DNA of 64,000 nt from Burkholderia gladioli (GCF_000959725.1 NZ_CP009323.1:372001-436000); one strand, 5' to 3'; positions 52,116 through 63,269 are shown, counted from the stretch's first letter. Translations and numbers: made by a program. Notes: generated from the sequence alone by a model not told the origin.

Positions 52116-54254
52116 TTACTGCTGCGGCGCGTCGCCCGACTGGGCCGCTTCGTTCAACAAGGCCTTGGCCGACAGGCGCACACGGCCCTTCTCGTCGACC
52201 TGGATCACCTTGACCTTCACGACCTGGCCTTCCTTCAGGTAGTCGTTGATGTCCTTGACACGCTCGTTGACGATTTCCGAGATGTGCAGCAGGCCATCCT
52301 TGCCCGGCAGCAGGTTCACGATCGCGCCGAAGTCGAGCAGCTTGAGCACCGCGCCTTCGTAGACCTGGCCGACTTCGATCTCGGCGGTGATCTGCTCGAT
52401 GCGCTTCTTGGCCTCGGCCATGCCTTCGCTGCTGGTGCTGGCGATGGTCACCACGCCGTCGTCGGAGATGTCGATGGTGGTGCCGGTTTCTTCCGTCAGC
52501 GCGCGGATCACCGAACCGCCCTTGCCGATCACGTCGCGGATCTTCTCCGGATTGATCTTGATGGTGATCATGCGCGGCGCGAACTCGGACAGTTGGGTGT
52601 TCGCACCCGAGACGGCGCCCTTCATCTTGCCGAGGATATGCAGACGGCCTTCCTTGGCCTGCTCCAGCGCGACCTGCATGATTTCCTTGGTGATGCCCTG
52701 GATCTTGATGTCCATCTGCAGGGCCGTCACGCCGGCTTCGGTACCCGCGACCTTGAAGTCCATGTCGCCGAGGTGGTCTTCGTCGCCGAGGATGTCGGTC
52801 AGCACCGCGAACTTGTTGCCTTCGAGGATCAGGCCCATCGCGATACCGGCGACGTGCGCCTTCATCGGCACGCCGGCATCCATCAGCGCGAGGCAGCCGC
52901 CGCACACCGAGGCCATCGACGAGGAACCGTTCGACTCGGTGATTTCCGAGACGACGCGGATCGAGTAGCCGAATTCCTCGGCGCTCGGCAGGCACGCGAC
53001 CAGCGCGCGCTTGGCCAGGCGGCCGTGGCCGACTTCGCGGCGCTTGGGCGAGCCGACGCGGCCGGTTTCGCCGGTCGCGAACGGGGGCATGTTGTAGTGG
53101 AGCATGAAGCGCTCGCGGTACTCGCCTTCGAGCGCGTCGATGATCTGCTCGTCGCCCTTGGTGCCGAGCGTGGCCACCACCAGCGCCTGCGTCTCGCCGC
53201 GCGTGAACAGCGCCGAGCCGTGGGTGCGCGGCAGCACGCCGCTGCGGATCTCGATCGGGCGGACCGTGCGCGTGTCACGGCCGTCGATGCGCGGCTCGCC
53301 GTTCAGGATCTGCGAGCGGACGATCTTCGCCTCGATGTCGAACAGCACGTTGCCGACCGTGGCCTTGTCGGCCGGGGTCGTGCCGGCGGCAGCCGCATCG
53401 GCTTCCAGCTTGGCCGAGGTGGCGGCGTAGACTTCCTTCAGCTTGGTCGAGCGAGCCTGCTTGTCGCGGATCTGGTAGGCGGCCAGCAGCGGCTCCTGGG
53501 CAGCGGCCGTGATGCTGGCGATCAGCGCCTCGTCCTTCGGCGCCGGCTGCCAGTCCCACTCGGGCTTGCCGCCTTCGCGCACCAGCTCGTGGATCGCGTC
53601 GATCGCGACCTGCATCTGCTCGTGGCCGAACACCACGGCGCCGAGCATCACGTCTTCCGGCAGTTGCTGCGCTTCCGACTCGACCATCAGCACCGCGCGC
53701 TCCGTACCGGCGACCACCAGGTCGAGGCTCGATGCCTTGATCTGCTCGCGCGTCGGGTTCAGCACGTACTGGCTGTCGATGTAGGCCACGCGCGCGGCGC
53801 CGACCGGGCCGTTGAACGGCAGGCCGGAGACGGCCAGCGCGGCCGAGGCGCCGATCAGGGCGGGGATGTCGGCCGGCACTTCCGGGTTGATCGACAGCAC
53901 GTGGATCACGACCTGGACTTCGTTGTAGAAGCCTTCCGGGAACAGCGGGCGCAGCGGACGGTCGATCAGGCGCGAGGTCAGCGTCTCGTGCTCGGACGGA
54001 CGGCCTTCGCGGCGGAAGAAGCCGCCGGGGATCTTGCCGGCCGAGTAGGTCTTCTCGAGGTAGTCGACGGTCAGCGGGAAGAAGTCCTGGCCCGGCTTCG
54101 CGGTCTTGGCGCCCACCACGGTGGCCAGCACCACGGTGTCCTCGACGTCGACGATCACGGCACCGCTCGCCTGACGGGCGATCTCACCCGTTTCGAGACG
54201 GACCTTGTGCTGGCCCCACTGGAATTCCTTCACGACTTTATTGAACAGAGACAT
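52116..54254 (-). CDS. pnp: Polyribonucleotide nucleotidyltransferase
   Basis: PNPase is a trimeric 3'-5' phosphorolytic exoribonuclease of the degradosome. The 712-residue protein has two RNase PH domains with [22 protein letters not shown] and the catalytic [16 protein letters not shown], then a KH domain ([20 protein letters not shown]) and an S1 domain ([20 protein letters not shown]). Start [20 protein letters not shown] is conserved. It follows rpsO, the usual arrangement. GGAG lies six bases before the ATG. Confidence 0.97.
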   Translation of the reverse strand: MSLFNKVVKEFQWGQHKVRLETGEIARQASGAVIVDVEDTVVLATVVGAKTAKPGQDFFPLTVDYLEKTYSAGKIPGGFFRREGRPSEHETLTSRLIDRPLRPLFPEGFYNEVQVVIHVLSINPEVPADIPALIGASAALAVSGLPFNGPVGAARVAYIDSQYVLNPTREQIKASSLDLVVAGTERAVLMVESEAQQLPEDVMLGAVVFGHEQMQVAIDAIHELVREGGKPEWDWQPAPKDEALIASITAAAQEPLLAAYQIRDKQARSTKLKEVYAATSAKLEADAAAAGTTPADKATVGNVLFDIEAKIVRSQILNGEPRIDGRDTRTVRPIEIRSGVLPRTHGSALFTRGETQALVVATLGTKGDEQIIDALEGEYRERFMLHYNMPPFATGETGRVGSPKRREVGHGRLAKRALVACLPSAEEFGYSIRVVSEITESNGSSSMASVCGGCLALMDAGVPMKAHVAGIAMGLILEGNKFAVLTDILGDEDHLGDMDFKVAGTEAGVTALQMDIKIQGITKEIMQVALEQAKEGRLHILGKMKGAVSGANTQLSEFAPRMITIKINPEKIRDVIGKGGSVIRALTEETGTTIDISDDGVVTIASTSSEGMAEAKKRIEQITAEIEVGQVYEGAVLKLLDFGAIVNLLPGKDGLLHISEIVNERVKDINDYLKEGQVVKVKVIQVDEKGRVRLSAKALLNEAAQSGDAPQQ

Positions 54255-54509
54255 GGTCGCTCCTTGTTTTGTTCATGGATGGCATGCGCCGCGCGAGAAA
54301 CACCGCGCGACGACGGTGCGACCTGGCGTGACGGGAAGGAGGTGTGTTTTTTATGCCATTCCAGGGCGTGGCTGGCGCAGGCGAACCGCCGCGCTGGAAT
54401 GACACAAAGCTCCACCCGGCGCACAGGCCGTTGGGCGACGGTCCGCGACTTCGGACCTGGCGCCCGCGGTACGGGCAACGGCGAGACCTTGCGTACCGCT
54501 GAAAAACAA
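54255..54509. other. pnp leader and rpsO-pnp intergenic region
   Basis: This region has no gene. An inverted repeat, CATTCCAG (54357-54364) with CTGGAATG (54394-54401), could form a long stem-loop in the pnp leader. In E. coli the pnp leader holds RNase III-cleaved hairpins used in autoregulation, so a similar role is possible. Confidence 0.45.
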
Positions 54510-54541
54510 AATGCCTGTATCAGCGGACTGACACAGGCATT
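54510..54541 (-). terminator. Terminator between rpsO and pnp
   Basis: A 13-bp stem with one mismatch (AATGCCTGT...ACAGGCATT) and CGGA-type loop is followed on the minus strand by TTTTGTTTTT. Confidence 0.85.
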
Positions 54542-54565
54542 GGCGGGGAGGCGAACGTCGCCCGC

Positions 54566-54835
54566 TTACTTACGCAGACCCAGCTTCTCGATCAGCGCGC
54601 GATAGCGGTCGGCATCCTTGCCCTTCAGGTAGTCGAGCAGCTTGCGGCGGCGGCTCACCATGCGCAGCAGGCCGCGGCGGCTGTGGTGATCCTTCGCGTG
54701 GGTCTTGAAGTGACCCGTCAGTTCGACGATACGCGCGGTCAGCAGCGCGACCTGGACTTCGGGCGAACCCGTATCGTTGGCGCCACGCGCGAACTGAGCA
54801 ACAACATCCGACTTCTTGATATCTGCAACCGACAT
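54566..54835 (-). CDS. rpsO: 30S ribosomal protein S15
   Basis: This 89-residue S15 binds 16S rRNA and helps form the small-subunit platform. It has the family residues [40 protein letters not shown] and ends [17 protein letters not shown] gives a ribosome site. It is monocistronic or cotranscribed at low level with pnp, since a terminator lies between them. Confidence 0.97.
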   Translation of the reverse strand: MSVADIKKSDVVAQFARGANDTGSPEVQVALLTARIVELTGHFKTHAKDHHSRRGLLRMVSRRRKLLDYLKGKDADRYRALIEKLGLRK

Positions 54836-54985
54836 GTGATTTCCTTTCTAGCTAACAGGCGGACACGGAAGAATGGCCGTGCCGTGAAGGCTGTCGTGAT
54901 TGACAACCGGCCGGCATTGTAGCACAAGTCCCGCGCCCGGCCAGCCCCTCCCCCGCGCCTGCCGCGGCATTGCCCCGGCCGGGCC

Positions 54986-56260
54986 TCAGGGGCGCGTCAT
55001 CCGGCAGGTCGACGGCGGCTCGGTGCTCGCGGCCGACAAGGCCAGCACGGTCCGGAAACCGTAACCCGACCCTTCGTTGTCGACACGCACGCCCGGCGTG
55101 CCGAGCCGATCCATTTCCATCACGTAAAGGGGCTGGATCGCCTGGTGATCGGACGCACGCAACCGGATCGGGTGGAAGCCGTCGTCGTAGCTCGCGCCTT
55201 CCAGCGCCCTGGCCACCGCGGCCGGGTCCGCCGAGCGCGCCCGCGTGATCGCCGCCGCCAGCATCTCCACCATCTCGCTCATGCGCCGCACCGGGTAATC
55301 GTCCTGGGCGGCGGGGAAACGGCTCCGGAATTCCCGGTAGAAGGCATCGGAAGCCGCGCCGCCCGCGTTCGGGTGCCAGTCGGCCACGGCGATCACGTGC
55401 TTGACGCCGGCCTCGCCGAGCGCGGCAGGCGCGCCGAGACTGTTGCCGTAGAAGGTGTAGAACCTGGCGTCGAGCCCCTGCTCGCGCGCGGCCTTCACCA
55501 GCAGGCTCAGGTCGTTGCCCCAGTTGCCGGTGATCACCGCGTCGGCGCCGCTGGCGCGGATCTTGGCGATATAGGGCGTGAAATCCTTGACGCGGCCGAT
55601 CGGGTGGAATTCGTCGCCGACGATCGCCACGTCGGGCCGGCGCGTCTTCAGTTCCTCGCGCGCCAGCGTGCTCACGTCGTGACCGAAGCTGTAGTCCTGG
55701 TTCAGCAGGTAGACGCGCTTCACGCCGCGGTCCTGCGCCAGCACCTGGGTGAGCGCGGCCATCCGCATCCCGGCATGGGCATCGAAGCGGAAATGCCAGA
55801 AGCTGCACTGCGCGCCGGTCAGCGCCGGATCGTCGGCGGAGTAATTGAGGAACAGCATGCGCGCATCGGGGCGGCGCGCGTTCTGGCGATCGATCGCGGT
55901 GACCAACGCCGCCGCGACCGCCGAACCGTTGCCCTGCGCGATAAAGCCGATATGCCGGTCGGCCGCCACGCGCAGTTGCTGCAGCGCATCCTCGACGCCG
56001 CCCTTGCTGTCGAGCACCACCAGCTCCAGCGGATGCGCGCCGTCGGCGAGCATCACGCCGCCGCGCGCGTTGACGCGCTCGATGCCGAAGCGCAGGTTGC
56101 GCTCGACGGCCGCGCCGGCGTTGGCAAACGGCCCGGACATGCCCTCCACCAGCGCGATGCGCACCGGCTCGGCCGCCTGCGCGGCAGCACCGGCCGGCGC
56201 GGCGGCAGCCATCAGCGAGAGCGCCGCGCAGGCGGCGGCTAAGCGTTTCCATCCGGACAT
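54986..56260 (-). CDS. Branched-chain amino acid-type ABC transporter substrate-binding protein
   Basis: This 424-residue periplasmic binding protein (type 1, Leu/Ile/Val-like) has signal peptide MSGWKRLAAACAALSLMAAA and cleavage near AAQAAEPVRI. VRIALVEGMSGPFANAG, GFIAQGNGSAVAAALV and YLLNQDYSFGHDVSTLA are typical of the LivK-like fold. An ATG twelve codons upstream is possible but has no ribosome site. No permease or ATPase genes flank it, so it is an orphan binding protein; the ligand is unknown. Confidence 0.88.
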   Translation of the reverse strand: MSGWKRLAAACAALSLMAAAAPAGAAAQAAEPVRIALVEGMSGPFANAGAAVERNLRFGIERVNARGGVMLADGAHPLELVVLDSKGGVEDALQQLRVAADRHIGFIAQGNGSAVAAALVTAIDRQNARRPDARMLFLNYSADDPALTGAQCSFWHFRFDAHAGMRMAALTQVLAQDRGVKRVYLLNQDYSFGHDVSTLAREELKTRRPDVAIVGDEFHPIGRVKDFTPYIAKIRASGADAVITGNWGNDLSLLVKAAREQGLDARFYTFYGNSLGAPAALGEAGVKHVIAVADWHPNAGGAASDAFYREFRSRFPAAQDDYPVRRMSEMVEMLAAAITRARSADPAAVARALEGASYDDGFHPIRLRASDHQAIQPLYVMEMDRLGTPGVRVDNEGSGYGFRTVLALSAASTEPPSTCRMTRP

Positions 56261-56449
56261 CGGCTGCTTCCTGTCATCGATCGGGAAGCGGATCATACCG
56301 GAGCCGGCGCCCGCCGATCGCCGCCCGCCCGGGCCGCGCCGCACCAGCGATGCGCGATGCGAAGCGGCCTCGAGAAATGCGCGCCGCCGCGCGAGCACAC
56401 GGCTGCGCGTCGTGATACAACAGCGGCATCGCATCCGACGGAGACCAGC

Positions 56450-56950
56450 ATGTTTCGACGACTTCCCGTACTGCTAGCCATCGCGGCCACGCTGCTGGCC
56501 GGTTGCGCGCAACCGTGGCAGCGCTTCCAGGCGGGCGAGGACCAGTCGGCGCTGGTCGCCCGGCTCGGGCCACCGAAGGAAATCTACGACCTGCCCGACG
56601 GCGGCAAGCGCCTGATGTGGCCGACTCAGCCGATGGGCGAAACCACCACCGCCGCCGATATCGACGCGGCCGGCAAGGTCCGCAACGTGCGCCAGGTCCT
56701 GCAGCCGCTCGAGTTCTATCGCGCCGAGATCGGCAAGTGGAAGAAGTCCGACGTGCTGGTCAATTTCGGCCGCCCCGAGGAAACCGCCTACTTCCCGCTG
56801 ATGAAGCGCGAGGTCTGGACCTATCGTTATCTCGAGGACAACGTCTGGTACATGCTCTACAGCTTCTACTTCGACGACCAGGGCATCCTGCGCCTCACGC
56901 AGAAGACGCCGGACCCGCTGCACGATCCCGATCGCCGCGTCGCATTCTGA
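56450..56950 (+). CDS. Small outer-membrane-type lipoprotein
   Basis: This 166-residue protein has a lipobox LAGC with the lipidated cysteine at C19 after a hydrophobic signal peptide (MFRRLPVLLAIAATL). Two repeated units (residues about 30-75 and 85-135: LGPPKEIYDLPDGGKRLMWP and FGRPEETAYFPLMKREVWTY) look like tandem SmpA/OmlA-like domains, which occur in outer membrane assembly factors. ACGGAG precedes the ATG. Function is inferred weakly. It is divergent from the binding-protein gene. Confidence 0.8.
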   Translation: MFRRLPVLLAIAATLLAGCAQPWQRFQAGEDQSALVARLGPPKEIYDLPDGGKRLMWPTQPMGETTTAADIDAAGKVRNVRQVLQPLEFYRAEIGKWKKSDVLVNFGRPEETAYFPLMKREVWTYRYLEDNVWYMLYSFYFDDQGILRLTQKTPDPLHDPDRRVAF

Positions 56951-56986
56951 TAATCGAATCACTGTCAATTTCGACAGGATTTACCC

Positions 56987-57021
56987 AGGCCATTCCAGCT
57001 GATAAGCGGAATGGCCTTTTT
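56987..57021 (+). terminator. Rho-independent terminator after the lipoprotein gene
   Basis: A perfect 10-bp stem AGGCCATTCC/GGAATGGCCT with an 11-base loop is followed by TTTTT. Confidence 0.88.
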
Positions 57022-57349
57022 GTCATCCAGGCATCACGAATTGATTTTCCGGCCGAAAGAATTGCGAAAATAAGCTTCGAATCATTTCGTCACCGAACCG
57101 GTCTGTATCGTCACAATTCAATAGGGGCGTCACTTTTCAGGTGATCGAATGCACCGGAATCCGGCAATTCGATTTCCGAAATGGTGCAAAGCCGATTCAC
57201 CCATCTCGAATTTGAAACAGAATGTTTCAAGGCCTCCACGTATCGAGGCAAACCCCTAATATCCCCAACAAGCTTTCAATCTAGAAAGCATTGCCGATAC
57301 GGCTGCTCCGGCGCCGTTCGCGATCTCGTTCATTTATGAAGGATTCCTC
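57022..57349 (+). other. Upstream region of the carbonic anhydrase gene
   Basis: These 328 bases are AT-richer than their surroundings and hold no gene. A perfect inverted repeat lies at 57212-57230 and TAATAT at 57257-57262 could be a -10 element, giving a start near 57269. The repeat would then be centred near -48. Confidence 0.5.
57212..57230. promoter_or_regulatory. TTGAAACA-GAA-TGTTTCAA inverted repeat (candidate operator)
   Basis: The two 8-base arms are perfectly complementary around a 3-base centre. The position upstream of a possible promoter fits an activator site. I cannot name the regulator. Confidence 0.55.
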
Positions 57350-58009
57350 ATGAATCGCGCCAAAACCCTGCTCGCCGCCAACGTCGCCTGGGCGCGGGAA
57401 ACCGCCGAACGCGCGCCTGGCTTCTTCGAGGCGCTGTCGCAAGGCCAGAATCCGCGCGTGTTGTGGCTGGGCTGCTCGGACAGCCGCGTGCCGGCCGAGG
57501 CCATCACGCACAGCGCGCCAGGCGAGCTGTTCGTCCACCGCAATATCGCGAACCTGTTCCACCCGAACGACGACAACAGCGTCAGCGTGCTGGAATACGC
57601 GGTGCGCGTTCTCAAGGTCGATCACGTAATCGTTTGCGGGCATTACGGCTGCGGCGGCGTGCGCGCCTCGCTGCTGCCGCCGCCGGCCGACCTGCCGCAT
57701 GTGGCAAGGCGCATCGCGCCGCTCTGCGCGCTGGCCAGCCGGCATCGCGCCACGTTGGACCAACTGCCCGCCGATACCGCCGCGAATCGCCTGGCCGAAC
57801 TGAACGTGCTGGAGCAGGTGCGCCTGCTGCGCGAGCACCCGGTGGTGCGCGACAGCCTGCCGGCGCCGCTGGTGCATGGCTGGATCTTCTCGCTGTCGGA
57901 CGGGCTGCTCAACGTGCTGTCTTCCGGCTACGAGGCGGGCGCGGCGCAGCCTGCCGAAACGGCACCGGCCGCCGCGCATGCGCGGCGCCGCGAGCCCCAG
58001 CCCGCCTGA
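57350..58009 (+). CDS. can: Beta-carbonic anhydrase
   Basis: This 219-residue beta-class carbonic anhydrase interconverts CO2 and bicarbonate. Zinc ligands are C42 (GCSDSR, with D44 and R46 forming the catalytic dyad), H98 and C101 (CGHYGCGG). The C-terminal tail after about residue 200 is Ala/Arg-rich and not conserved. The next gene, 95 bases later, encodes a SulP transporter, an association seen in BicA-like bicarbonate systems. Cytoplasmic, with no signal peptide. Confidence 0.95.
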   Translation: MNRAKTLLAANVAWARETAERAPGFFEALSQGQNPRVLWLGCSDSRVPAEAITHSAPGELFVHRNIANLFHPNDDNSVSVLEYAVRVLKVDHVIVCGHYGCGGVRASLLPPPADLPHVARRIAPLCALASRHRATLDQLPADTAANRLAELNVLEQVRLLREHPVVRDSLPAPLVHGWIFSLSDGLLNVLSSGYEAGAAQPAETAPAAAHARRREPQPA

Positions 58010-58104
58010 CGCACTCGAAACAACACGGCGCGGCCGGCCGCCCAACCCGGCGCCGGTCGCGCCTCCCGCAGCACGCTCCCCAACGCCCCGCCTCGAACCC
58101 CATC

Positions 58105-59637
<1,533 letters not shown>

Positions 59638-59655
59638 GCGCGGCCCGCAACGACA

Positions 59656-59692
59656 AAACGCCCCGCCGGCCTTCGGGCCGCGCGGGGCGTTT
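59656..59692. terminator. Bidirectional terminator between the SulP and leuA genes
   Basis: An 11-bp stem AAACGCCCCGC/GCGGGGCGTTT enclosing CGGCCTTCGGGCC sequences lies between convergent genes. T runs are short on the plus strand. Confidence 0.8.
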
Positions 59693-59731
59693 CATTGCCG
59701 ATCAACGGCCGGGCAAGCCGGCCGATCGGGC

Positions 59732-61273
59732 TCAGGAGCGTTGCGGGTTGAGCTTGTCGACGTCCGAGTGCAGCTTGTTGAGCGCCGACAGGTAAGCCTT
59801 GGCCGAGGCCGCGACGATGTCCGGGTCGGTGCCGACGCCGTTGACGATGCGCCCGCTCTTGGACAGGCGCACGGTCACCTCGCCCTGCGCCTGGGTGCCG
59901 GTGGTGATGGCGTTGACCGAGTACAGCAGCAACTCCGAGCCGCTGCCGACTTCCGTCTCGATCGCGTTCAGCGTCGCGTCGACGGGGCCGTTGCCGCGCG
60001 CCTCGCCGGTCACCTCGCCGCCATCGATCGAGAACACCACCTTGGCCTGCGGCTGCTCGCCCGTTTCCGAGCGCTGCGACAGCGACACGAACTTGTAGTG
60101 CTCGCGCTCGACCACCGCCGCCTCTTCCGACACGATCGCGATGATGTCCTCGTCGAAGATCTCGGCCTTGCGGTCGGCCAGGTCCTTGAAGCGCATGAAG
60201 GCCGCGTTCAGCTCGGTTTCGCTGTCGAGCGAGACGCCCAGCTCCTGCAGGCGCTGCTTGAAGGCGTTGCGGCCCGAGAGCTTGCCCAGCACGATCTTGT
60301 TGGCGGTCCAGCCCACGTCTTCCGCGCGCATGATCTCGTAGGTGTCGCGCGCCTTCAGCACGCCATCCTGGTGGATGCCCGAGGCATGGGCGAAGGCGTT
60401 GGCGCCCACCACCGCCTTGTTCGGCTGCACCACGAAGCCGGTGATCTGCGAGACCAGCTTCGAGGCCGGCACGATCTGCGTGGTGTCCAGGCCGACGTCG
60501 AGACCGAAATAGTCCTTGCGCGTCTTCACCGCCATCACGATCTCCTCGAGCGAGGTATTGCCGGCGCGCTCACCGAGACCGTTGATGGTGCACTCGACCT
60601 GGCGCGCGCCGCCGATCTGCACGCCGGCCAGCGAGTTGGCCACGGCCATGCCGAGATCGTTGTGGCAGTGCACCGAGAAGATCGCCTTGTCCGAGTTCGG
60701 GATCCGCTCGCGCAGCGTCTTGACCAGGTTGCCGTACAGCTCCGGCACGCCGTAGCCGACCGTGTCGGCGATGTTGATGGTGGTTGCGCCCTCGGCGATC
60801 ACGGCTTCCAGCACGCGGCAGAGGAAGTCCATGTCGGAGCGGCTGCCGTCTTCCGGCGAGAACTCGACGTTGTCGGTGAACTTGCGCGCGAAACGCACCG
60901 CCAGCCGCGCCTGCTCGAACACCTGGTCCGGCGTCATGCGCAGCTTCTTCTCCATGTGCAGCGGGGAGGTGGCGATGAAGGTGTGGATCCGGAAGCTGTT
61001 GGCGGGCTTCAGCGCATCGGCGGCGCGCTGGATGTCCTTGTCATTGGCGCGGGCCAGCGAGCAGATCGTGCTGTCCTTGATCAGCCCGGCGATGGTGTGG
61101 ATCGCGTCGAAATCGCCGTTCGAGCTGGCCGCGAAACCGGCTTCGATCACGTCGACCTTCATCCGTTCGAGCTGCTTGGCGATACGGATCTTTTCTTCCT
61201 TCGTCATCGACGCGCCGGGCGATTGCTCGCCGTCACGCAAGGTCGTGTCGAAAATGATCAGCTTGTCTGTCAT
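59732..61273 (-). CDS. leuA: 2-isopropylmalate synthase
   Basis: LeuA condenses acetyl-CoA with 2-oxoisovalerate, the committed step of leucine synthesis. The 513-residue type 1 enzyme has the DREF-family motif [15 protein letters not shown] (residues 9-23), the metal ligands in [16 protein letters not shown] and a C-terminal LeuA regulatory domain ([20 protein letters not shown]) that mediates leucine feedback. The ATG at [11 protein letters not shown] follows GGAG. It has its own leader with a leucine-rich peptide and a strong promoter, so expression is probably controlled by leucine supply. Confidence 0.96.
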   Translation of the reverse strand: MTDKLIIFDTTLRDGEQSPGASMTKEEKIRIAKQLERMKVDVIEAGFAASSNGDFDAIHTIAGLIKDSTICSLARANDKDIQRAADALKPANSFRIHTFIATSPLHMEKKLRMTPDQVFEQARLAVRFARKFTDNVEFSPEDGSRSDMDFLCRVLEAVIAEGATTINIADTVGYGVPELYGNLVKTLRERIPNSDKAIFSVHCHNDLGMAVANSLAGVQIGGARQVECTINGLGERAGNTSLEEIVMAVKTRKDYFGLDVGLDTTQIVPASKLVSQITGFVVQPNKAVVGANAFAHASGIHQDGVLKARDTYEIMRAEDVGWTANKIVLGKLSGRNAFKQRLQELGVSLDSETELNAAFMRFKDLADRKAEIFDEDIIAIVSEEAAVVEREHYKFVSLSQRSETGEQPQAKVVFSIDGGEVTGEARGNGPVDATLNAIETEVGSGSELLLYSVNAITTGTQAQGEVTVRLSKSGRIVNGVGTDPDIVAASAKAYLSALNKLHSDVDKLNPQRS

Positions 61274-61378
61274 GGGGAGGCTCCAGGGGGATCTTGTGGG
61301 TACGGCAGAAACGATGGAGTTCGCGCCACCGCTGGCGACGCTCAACAACAGACGAGGCTTGACGGAGGGCGAAGACGG

Positions 61379-61459
61379 TCAGCGCGGCAGGCGCGCTAGC
61401 GCTAGTGCGCATAGGGGCGCACCGGCTTGAAGGAGGGAGAGGCGGAGAAATGCGGTCAT
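61379..61459 (-). CDS. leuL: Leucine-rich leader peptide of leuA
   Basis: A 26-codon frame encodes MTAFLRLSLLQAGAPLCALA and ends LARLPR, with eight leucines. Three of them (positions 16, 19 and 21) are CTA, a codon rare in high-GC Burkholderia genes; others are CTC and CTT. The frame ends 105 bases before leuA. No ribosome site precedes it, but the promoter above starts transcription at or one base before the ATG, so the message would be leaderless, as known for trpL of Sinorhizobium. Stalling on CTA codons when leucyl-tRNA is scarce would control leuA. No classical attenuator with a T run was seen, so the mode of control is open. Confidence 0.68.
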   Translation of the reverse strand: MTAFLRLSLLQAGAPLCALALARLPR

Positions 61460-61466
61460 GCCGAGG

Positions 61467-61495
61467 AATATAGCGGCATTCCGTAACACGTGCAA
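61467..61495 (-). promoter_or_regulatory. leuA leader promoter
   Basis: On the minus strand TTGCAC, exactly 17 bases and TATATT form a near-consensus sigma-70 promoter. The predicted start (position 61459 or 61460) coincides with the A of the leader peptide ATG. Confidence 0.72.
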
Positions 61496-61549
61496 TCAGA
61501 CTGCACCCGGAACCTGCCCTGCCCCGCCGAGCCGGCTCCGGACGAAAAA

Positions 61550-61574
61550 ACGGCGACCGGATCAGGGTCGCCGT
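61550..61574 (-). terminator. Rho-independent terminator after pssA
   Basis: A perfect 9-bp stem ACGGCGACC/GGTCGCCGT is followed on the minus strand by TTTTTT. It isolates leuA from the upstream ilvC-psd-pssA unit. Confidence 0.9.
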
Positions 61575-61620
61575 CTTGCACCGAAATGGGGCTGGTTCGC
61601 GGATGATGCGAGGCTCGCCC

Positions 61621-62490
61621 TCAGTGCTCGCGCTGGGACGAGCGGGCCGGATTGGCGCGGCCGCGGATCGCCATGTAGCCCCAGAACACATAGCCCGACA
61701 GGCCATACAGCACGAACAGGCCGAACAGCATCAGCGGCGGATCGGAGGACACCAGCACGAAGGCCACCACCACCAGCAGGATCGCCGCGAACGGCACGCG
61801 GTGCCGCACGTCGAGCGCCTTGCCGCTGTAGAACGGCGCGTTCGACACCATGGTCACGCCGGCATAGATGGTCAGCACGAAGGCTACCCAGGGCAGCCAG
61901 CCGAGCTTGAGCGGCACGCGGTTGTCGGTGGCCAGCCACACGAAGCCGGCGATCAGCGCGGCCGCGGCCGGGCTCGGCAGGCCCTGGAAGAAGCGCTTGT
62001 CGACCACGCCGATATTGGTGTTGAAGCGCGCCAGGCGCAGCGCGGCGCCCGAGCAGTAGACGAAGGCGGCCAGCCACCCCCAGCGGCCCAGGTCCTTCAG
62101 CACCCATTCGTACATCACCAGGGCCGGCGCCACGCCGAACGAGACCATGTCGGACAGGCTGTCGAACTGCTCGCCGAAGGCGCTCTGGGTGTGCGTCATG
62201 CGCGCCACGCGGCCGTCCATGCCGTCGAGCACCATCGCCACGAAGATCGCGATCGCGGCGATCTCGAAGCGCACGTTCATCGCCTGCACCACCGCGAAGA
62301 AGCCGCAGAACAGCGCGGCGGTGGTGAAGGCATTGGGCAGCAGGTAGATGCCGCGGGTGCGCAGGAACTGCTGGCGCGCGGCGCGGCGCGGCTCGACCGA
62401 CGAATTGTCGGCGCCGAGCACCTTGTTGTGCCGGAACGAGCGCGGCAGGGACTTGCCGTTGCGCGACCGGCGCGGTTTGAATGCAGCCAT
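61621..62490 (-). CDS. pssA: CDP-diacylglycerol-serine O-phosphatidyltransferase
   Basis: PssA makes phosphatidylserine from CDP-diacylglycerol and serine in the inner membrane. The 289-residue type II enzyme has the CDP-alcohol phosphotransferase signature DG-x2-AR-x8-G-x3-D-x3-D at residues 92-114. A 45-residue basic N-terminal extension precedes eight hydrophobic segments. It lies 15 bases after psd, giving the complete phosphatidylethanolamine branch in one operon. Confidence 0.96.
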   Translation of the reverse strand: MAAFKPRRSRNGKSLPRSFRHNKVLGADNSSVEPRRAARQQFLRTRGIYLLPNAFTTAALFCGFFAVVQAMNVRFEIAAIAIFVAMVLDGMDGRVARMTHTQSAFGEQFDSLSDMVSFGVAPALVMYEWVLKDLGRWGWLAAFVYCSGAALRLARFNTNIGVVDKRFFQGLPSPAAAALIAGFVWLATDNRVPLKLGWLPWVAFVLTIYAGVTMVSNAPFYSGKALDVRHRVPFAAILLVVVAFVLVSSDPPLMLFGLFVLYGLSGYVFWGYMAIRGRANPARSSQREH

Positions 62491-62505
62491 CGAGCCTCCT
62501 GCCGC

Positions 62506-63150
62506 TTACTGCGGCAATTCAGCAAGAATCGTCGACGATGCGGACACCTTTTCGCCGATCGAGACGCGGGCGCGGCTGCCGATCGGCAGGTACACGTCCA
62601 CGCGCGAACCGAAGCGGATGAAGCCGTAGCGCTGGCCGCGCGTGAGCGGCTCGCCGTTGCGCACGTAGCAGAGAATGCGCCGCGCCACCAGCCCGGCGAT
62701 CTGCACCGAGGTGACGATATGGTTGCTGCCGGTGTGGATCACCACCGCGTTGCGCTCGTTCTCGGTCGAGGCCTTGTCGATCGCCGCGTTCAGGAACGCG
62801 CCCGGGAAGTATTCGACCTTGGTGATCGCGCCGTCCACCGGCGAGCGCTGCGAGTGAACGTTGAACACGTTCATGAACACGCTGATCTTGAGCGCCTCGC
62901 GGTTCGCGTAGGGATCATGCGCGGTTTCCACCGCGACGATGCGCCCGTCGGCCGGGCACAGCACCGCGTTGGCCTCGGTCGGGATCGGTCGGGCCGGATC
63001 GCGGAAGAACTGCACCACGAAGACGAGCAACAGCCAGAACGGCCAGGCCAGGCCGAAACCCGCGACTGCATGGATCAACAGCGCGATGACGGCAGCGATC
63101 GCGATGAACGGCCAGCCTTCGCGCGCGATGATCGGATGAGGGTAGTTCAT
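62506..63150 (-). CDS. psd: Phosphatidylserine decarboxylase proenzyme (short, psd-A type)
   Basis: Psd converts phosphatidylserine to phosphatidylethanolamine. The 214-residue proenzyme is the short archaeal/Burkholderia type. Autocleavage is expected at G181-S182 in [12 protein letters not shown], leaving pyruvoyl on S182. FRDPARPIP and [10 protein letters not shown] near the N-terminus and [11 protein letters not shown] are conserved. The start at [15 protein letters not shown] was chosen by family length. It precedes pssA. Confidence 0.95.
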   Translation of the reverse strand: MNYPHPIIAREGWPFIAIAAVIALLIHAVAGFGLAWPFWLLLVFVVQFFRDPARPIPTEANAVLCPADGRIVAVETAHDPYANREALKISVFMNVFNVHSQRSPVDGAITKVEYFPGAFLNAAIDKASTENERNAVVIHTGSNHIVTSVQIAGLVARRILCYVRNGEPLTRGQRYGFIRFGSRVDVYLPIGSRARVSIGEKVSASSTILAELPQ

Positions 63151-63187
63151 GGTGTGATTCGGTGAATTGCAAAGGACGTAGCATAAC

Positions 63188-63226
63188 AAAAGCCGCCCTC
63201 GGCACTACGGCCTTCGGGCGGCTTTT
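63188..63226 (-). terminator. Terminator-like hairpin after ilvC
   Basis: An 11-bp stem AAAAGCCGCCC/GGGCGGCTTTT encloses a 17-base loop and is followed on the minus strand by TTTTGTT. It lies between ilvC and psd. Confidence 0.75.
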
Positions 63227-63269
63227 CGTTGCCGACCCCGGAAAACCGGGGCCGTCGCTCAGCGAACGC

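Noticed and set aside
61274..61378. Classical attenuator terminator between the leader peptide and leuA
   Set aside because: Only a 5-bp hairpin (61324-61337) is present and no U run of more than three follows, so an intrinsic terminator cannot be called.
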